From Rhizobium vallis (GTDB lineage Bacteria; Pseudomonadota; Alphaproteobacteria; Rhizobiales; Rhizobiaceae), in assembly GCF_003985155.1 (NCBI RefSeq), contig NZ_ML133700.1:79907-143906 (forward strand): a DNA stretch of 64,000 bases, read 5' to 3'. This document shows positions 61,073 through 64,000 of this stretch, piece by piece (position 1 is the stretch's first letter; every line of letters starts with the position of its first letter). Both the position numbers and the translations under genes were made by a program. The notes beneath the pieces are model-generated. The model worked only from the letters and a program-made list of their open reading frames with translations. It did no database searches and had not been told where the DNA came from.

Positions 61073-62976
61073 AGGGTCGACTGGATTCGAGCCAACTGCT
61101 CGTCTTCGTGCCGGTCACGGTCACGGCCGTCACTGTCTACATCACCGCCTGGCGATGGCCGGCGCTGGCGCACAGCCTATCTGGTAAAACTGAATACTGG
61201 TTTCTCCGCGCAACGCCTGTGTCAACGCTTCTGTTCGGGCCACTTGCTGGACTTCTGACCGTCTGGGCGTTGCCGCTGCATCGTCGGCGGCCGGTCGCGA
61301 CAGTCAGCCTCCTGTGCTTCCTCGTCGTCAGCGGATTTTACGCCTTGCGCGAATATGGGCGCCTCGCTCCGTCGGTGGAGCGAGGCGTCGTCACATGGGA
61401 CCATGCGCTTTCTTACCTAGATTTCGTTGCCGTCATCGGCGCGCTGGCGGGCTTCATGGCCGTGGCGGTCGCCGCCCGGATCTCCGTCGTCGTTCCCGAG
61501 GCGGTCAAACGGGCGAAGGGCGGAATCTTTGGCGATGCCGATTGGCTTTCAATGGCGGCGGCGGCGAAGCTTTTCCCCCCCGACGGCGAGATCGTCGTCG
61601 GCGAGCGCTATCGCGTCGACAAGGAAATCATTCATGAGCTGCCTTTCGATCCGAAGGATCGCAGCACGTGGGGACAGGGCGGCAAGGCGCCGCTGCTCAC
61701 CTACAGCCAGGACTTCGATTCCACCCATATGCTCTTCTTCGCCGGATCGGGCGGGTACAAGACAACCAGCAACGTCCTGCCGACAGCGCTGCGGTATACC
61801 GGTCCGCTGATCTGCCTCGATCCCTCGACCGAGGTCGCGCCGATGGTGGTTGAGCACCGCACCCACATTCTCGGGCGCGAGGTCATGGTGCTCGATCCCA
61901 CAAATCCTATCATGGGCTTCAACGTCCTCGACGGCATCGAGCACTCGAAGCGGAAAGAGGAGGATATCGTTGGCATCGCCCACATGCTTCTCTCAGAAAG
62001 CCTGCGCTTCGAATCCTCGACAGGCTCCTACTTCCAGAACCAGGCGCACAATCTCCTGACCGGCCTGCTCGCCCATGTCATGCTGTCACCGGAATATGCC
62101 GGCCGGCGAAACCTGCGCAGCCTGCGCCAGATCGTGTCCGAGCCGGAACCCTCGGTGCTCGCCATGCTGCGTGACATTCAGGAACATTCGCAATCCGTCT
62201 TCATTCGCGAAACGCTTGGCGTCTTCACCAACATGACCGAACAGACTTTCTCAGGCGTCTATTCGACGGCATCTAAGGATACGCAATGGCTCTCGCTGGA
62301 CAGTTACGCCGGGCTCGTCTGCGGCAACTGCTTCAAATCGAGCGATATCGTCACCGGTGGAAAGGACGTGTTCCTCAACATCCCGGCGTCGATCCTGCGC
62401 TCCTATCCGGGCATCGGACGTGTCATCATCGGCTCGCTGATCAACGCCATGGTCCAGGCCGATGGCGGCTTCAGCCGCCGAGCGCTCTTCATGCTCGATG
62501 AGGTCGATCTGCTCGGCTATATGCGCGTATTGGAGGAGGCGCGCGACCGTGGTCGCAAGTACGGCGTCAGCATGATGTTGCTCTACCAATCGGTGGGGCA
62601 GTTGGAGCGGCACTTCGGCAAGGATGGCGCAACCTCATGGATTGATGGCTGCGCTTTCGCCTCCTATGCGGCGATCAAGGCGCTCGATACGGCGCGTAAT
62701 GTTTCCGCCCAATGCGGGGAGATGACCGTCGAGGTGCAGGGGCGGTCGCGCAATATCGGCTGGGACACGAAAGGCGGCGGCACACGCAAATCCGAGAGCG
62801 TCAATTTCCAGCGCCGGCCGCTAATCATGCCGCACGAGATCACCCAATCGATGCGCAAGGACGAGCAGATCATCATCGTCCAGGGCCATAGCCCGATCCG
62901 CTGCGGCCGGGCGATCTATTTCCGGCGGAAGGATATGGATACGCAAGCCAAAGCCAATCGCTTCGTGCGGAGCTGA
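61063..62976 (+). CDS. traG: Type IV coupling protein TraG
   Basis: A 637-residue VirD4/TraG-type ATPase that links the relaxosome to the type IV secretion channel. Membrane segments are near residues 14-30, 45-70, 78-95 and 125-145. Walker A is FFAGSGGYKTTSNVLPTA near residue 225, and Walker B is RALFMLDEVDLLGYM near residue 475. The C-terminal region ends with RPLIMPHEITQSMRKDEQII, typical for the family. It is the last gene of the traCDG operon; the mating-pair (VirB/Trb) genes are outside the window. Confidence 0.94.
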   Translation: MALKGRLDSSQLLVFVPVTVTAVTVYITAWRWPALAHSLSGKTEYWFLRATPVSTLLFGPLAGLLTVWALPLHRRRPVATVSLLCFLVVSGFYALREYGRLAPSVERGVVTWDHALSYLDFVAVIGALAGFMAVAVAARISVVVPEAVKRAKGGIFGDADWLSMAAAAKLFPPDGEIVVGERYRVDKEIIHELPFDPKDRSTWGQGGKAPLLTYSQDFDSTHMLFFAGSGGYKTTSNVLPTALRYTGPLICLDPSTEVAPMVVEHRTHILGREVMVLDPTNPIMGFNVLDGIEHSKRKEEDIVGIAHMLLSESLRFESSTGSYFQNQAHNLLTGLLAHVMLSPEYAGRRNLRSLRQIVSEPEPSVLAMLRDIQEHSQSVFIRETLGVFTNMTEQTFSGVYSTASKDTQWLSLDSYAGLVCGNCFKSSDIVTGGKDVFLNIPASILRSYPGIGRVIIGSLINAMVQADGGFSRRALFMLDEVDLLGYMRVLEEARDRGRKYGVSMMLLYQSVGQLERHFGKDGATSWIDGCAFASYAAIKALDTARNVSAQCGEMTVEVQGRSRNIGWDTKGGGTRKSESVNFQRRPLIMPHEITQSMRKDEQIIIVQGHSPIRCGRAIYFRRKDMDTQAKANRFVRS

Positions 62977-63034
62977 CGATCCCAGACACTCAGGAGCGCC
63001 AATTGAGAGGCGGCTGTCGTCCGCCGCGGCGGAA

Positions 63035-63062
63035 CCGATTTTGTCGCTTGCGGCAAAATTGG
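63035..63062. repeat. Inverted repeat CCGATTTTG...CAAAATTGG, copy A
   Basis: CCGATTTTG and CAAAATTGG are 9-base arms with one mismatch, separated by 10 bases. The same arms recur at 63517-63561 with a longer loop. The two copies flank the small gene at 63257-63415, downstream of traG. The function is unknown. Confidence 0.6.
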
Positions 63063-63196
63063 GGGAGACCGCGCCGTCCCTGACGCAGGATTTGCTGGAG
63101 TAAAATAGGACGTCAGAGAAAGAAGAGACCCGCGGCTCCAAAGGGGTCGCGACCGTTTCCGGCGGAGCCGGCGGGAGTGTGGAGGGAAACCCTGAC

Positions 63197-63230
63197 AGGC
63201 AGCCAGCCGGTCGATCCGGCCTGGCTGCCT
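63197..63230. terminator. Long hairpin, probable terminator
   Basis: AGGCAGCCAG pairs with CTGGCTGCCT, and an inner CCGG pairs with CCGG around a TCGAT loop; one base is bulged. It lies 26 bases downstream of the small minus-strand gene at 63257 and also after traG, so it may serve either direction. No U-tract is present. Confidence 0.55.
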
Positions 63231-63256
63231 CGGTGCACGATGCGGAAAGAGCTGCC

Positions 63257-63415
63257 TCACGGCAACTCCTCCCCGGCCTGTTTTAAAAGTTCGGCGCGCG
63301 CGGCTTCCAGCTCCGCCTCGATGCGGCGACGCTCCTCCGCGGTCGGTGCTTCTCTAGCTTCAAGGCGCAGTTCCTCGATGGTGCATTCGATGTTGAAGGC
63401 GTTTTCGTTCGTCAT
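63257..63415 (-). CDS. Small hypothetical protein near traG, 52 residues
   Basis: A 52-residue charged helical protein, MTNENAFNIECTIEELRLEA at the start, then EAPTAEERRRIEAELEAARA and ELLKQAGEELP. It starts at the ATG at 63415, six bases after a strong AAGGAG site; an ATG two codons upstream touches that site. The heptad-like Glu/Arg/Leu pattern suggests a coiled coil. Similar tiny genes occur beside tra genes in rhizobial plasmids, from general knowledge. It could be a transfer-linked accessory gene. Confidence 0.6.
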   Translation of the reverse strand: MTNENAFNIECTIEELRLEAREAPTAEERRRIEAELEAARAELLKQAGEELP

Positions 63416-63737
63416 CGTCATCTCCTTGTTGACGTGAAAGATGACGCCGGCGGTCGTGAGGATCGGGGCGGGTCAAGGTTCGCGTCAGCGACCGGCGGAG
63501 CCGGCGCGCGGAGGTGCCGATTTTGTCGGAGCGGAGTGCAACGCAGCGGAGGCAAAATTGGAGGGGCCGCGCGACCTTGAGGCGGCACGGTCCTCATGGC
63601 AGACTTGGCAATCTGAGCAGCAGATGGGATAATCGGCTTGGTGCCCATCTTTGACGGTGAGGAAGGTGCTGCGCTTCGAGTTGATGGTAGAACGTGGTCT
63701 GAGCCATCAGCCACAAGCATCAGAAAGGAAGCGCAGC
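63416..63737. other. 322-base region with repeats, no gene seen
   Basis: Contains the second copy of the CCGATTTTG...CAAAATTGG inverted repeat and a 12-base match (CGCGTCAGCGAC, 63481-63492) to the oriT hairpin. The right part (about 63640-63737) should hold the left end of the IS element. No gene with good support. Confidence 0.5.
63517..63561. repeat. Inverted repeat CCGATTTTG...CAAAATTGG, copy B
   Basis: Same arms as at 63035-63062 with a 27-base loop. The surrounding GTCGGAGCGGAG is GC-rich. Orientation and arm identity suggest a common origin. Confidence 0.6.
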
Positions 63738-64000
63738 ATGAAGCATTATGCCGGTCTCGATGTTTCCGTAAAGGAGACTTCCGTTTGTATTGTCGATGAG
63801 AATGCTGCCGGGAACGTAAGGTGGTCAGTCACCCGGAAGATCTCATCACACTTCTATCCGATCCGCAGTGGCGTATTGAGCGGATCGGTCTCGAAGCGGG
63901 CCCGCTATCTCAATGGCTGTTCGAGGGCCTGGCCAAGGTCGACCTTCCTGTGATCTGCATCGAAACCAGGCACACCAAGGCTTTCCTGAAAGCGCAGCCG
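63738..64000 (+). pseudogene. IS110-family transposase, N-terminal part, frameshifted and cut by window edge
   Basis: The frame starting at 63738 reads MKHYAGLDVSVKETSVCIVD, the start of an IS110-type transposase with the first catalytic Asp. Near 63815 a one-base change moves the frame. The next frame continues with KVVSHPEDLITLLSDPQWRI, then ERIGLEAGPLSQWLFEGLAK and VICIETRHTKAFLKAQ, up to the window edge. An intact gene would have about 340 residues. The IS appears inactivated, unless the shift is a sequencing error. Confidence 0.85.

Noticed and set aside
63035..63561. Repeats near the right end considered as a CRISPR array
   Set aside because: Only two copies, unequal loops, no regular spacers and no cas genes.

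Overview
The window looks like accessory DNA, most likely a plasmid, of a Rhizobium-type alphaproteobacterium (R. leguminosarum/etli group). The reasons are the high GC content, the dense ABC-type sugar and amino acid transport operons each with its own regulator, a Rap-family cadherin-like adhesin, a repABC-type repC remnant, and a traA-oriT-traCDG transfer block of Ti/rhizobial-plasmid type. No rRNA, tRNA, CRISPR array or complete replication operon was seen.

Layout. 1-9516: a polar amino acid ABC transporter (ATPase cut by the window edge, two permeases), an SDR, a LysR regulator, and a tightly overlapping seven-gene operon of aminotransferase, 5-oxoprolinase PxpA/C/B and three biotin-carboxylase-type genes. 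9750-10453: a Phd/VapC toxin-antitoxin pair with a palindrome at its start. 10533-18761: a LacI regulator divergent from a CUT1 sugar ABC operon with a TIM-barrel isomerase/epimerase-like enzyme and a GMC oxidoreductase. 18923-22585: PPK2, an aldo/keto reductase with divergent LysR, and a small rpsU operon on the minus strand. 23024-28974: a Rap adhesin, a LuxR-type regulator, and a DUF4173 membrane protein followed by a two-component system. 29063-36042: a polyol/tagatose catabolic block (LacI, Zn-dehydrogenase, SDR, orphan binding protein; divergent PfkB kinase and GatZ-like protein). 36071-37710: TetR, tautomerase and a VOC protein. 37774-43651: a second sugar ABC operon with two SDRs and an AraC regulator. 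43849-45837: trehalose phosphatase OtsB and an unusual ROK-type protein whose conserved blocks are in circularly permuted order.

46236-49075 is a scar-like region: a broken repC abutting a cluster of four Cro/C1-type HTH genes, two of them near-identical direct repeats. 49126-54682 holds an unassigned cluster: a 469-residue protein of no family I recognise, an MFS exporter, an AraC regulator, a divergent SAM-methyltransferase-like protein and a small DUF2218-like protein. It is the best candidate here for an undescribed biosynthesis/export system. 54972-55540 is a ParD/ParE pair. 55699-63415 is the conjugative DNA-processing block (TraA relaxase-helicase, oriT, TraC, TraD, TraG and a small downstream protein). 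63738-64000 is the start of a frameshifted IS110-type transposase cut by the window edge.

Working together, the catabolic operons each pair uptake with one or two dehydrogenases and a local regulator, typical of rhizosphere nutrient scavenging. The toxin-antitoxin pairs, the repC relic, the HTH island, the transfer genes and the IS element mark the right-hand 18 kb as mobile plasmid backbone.
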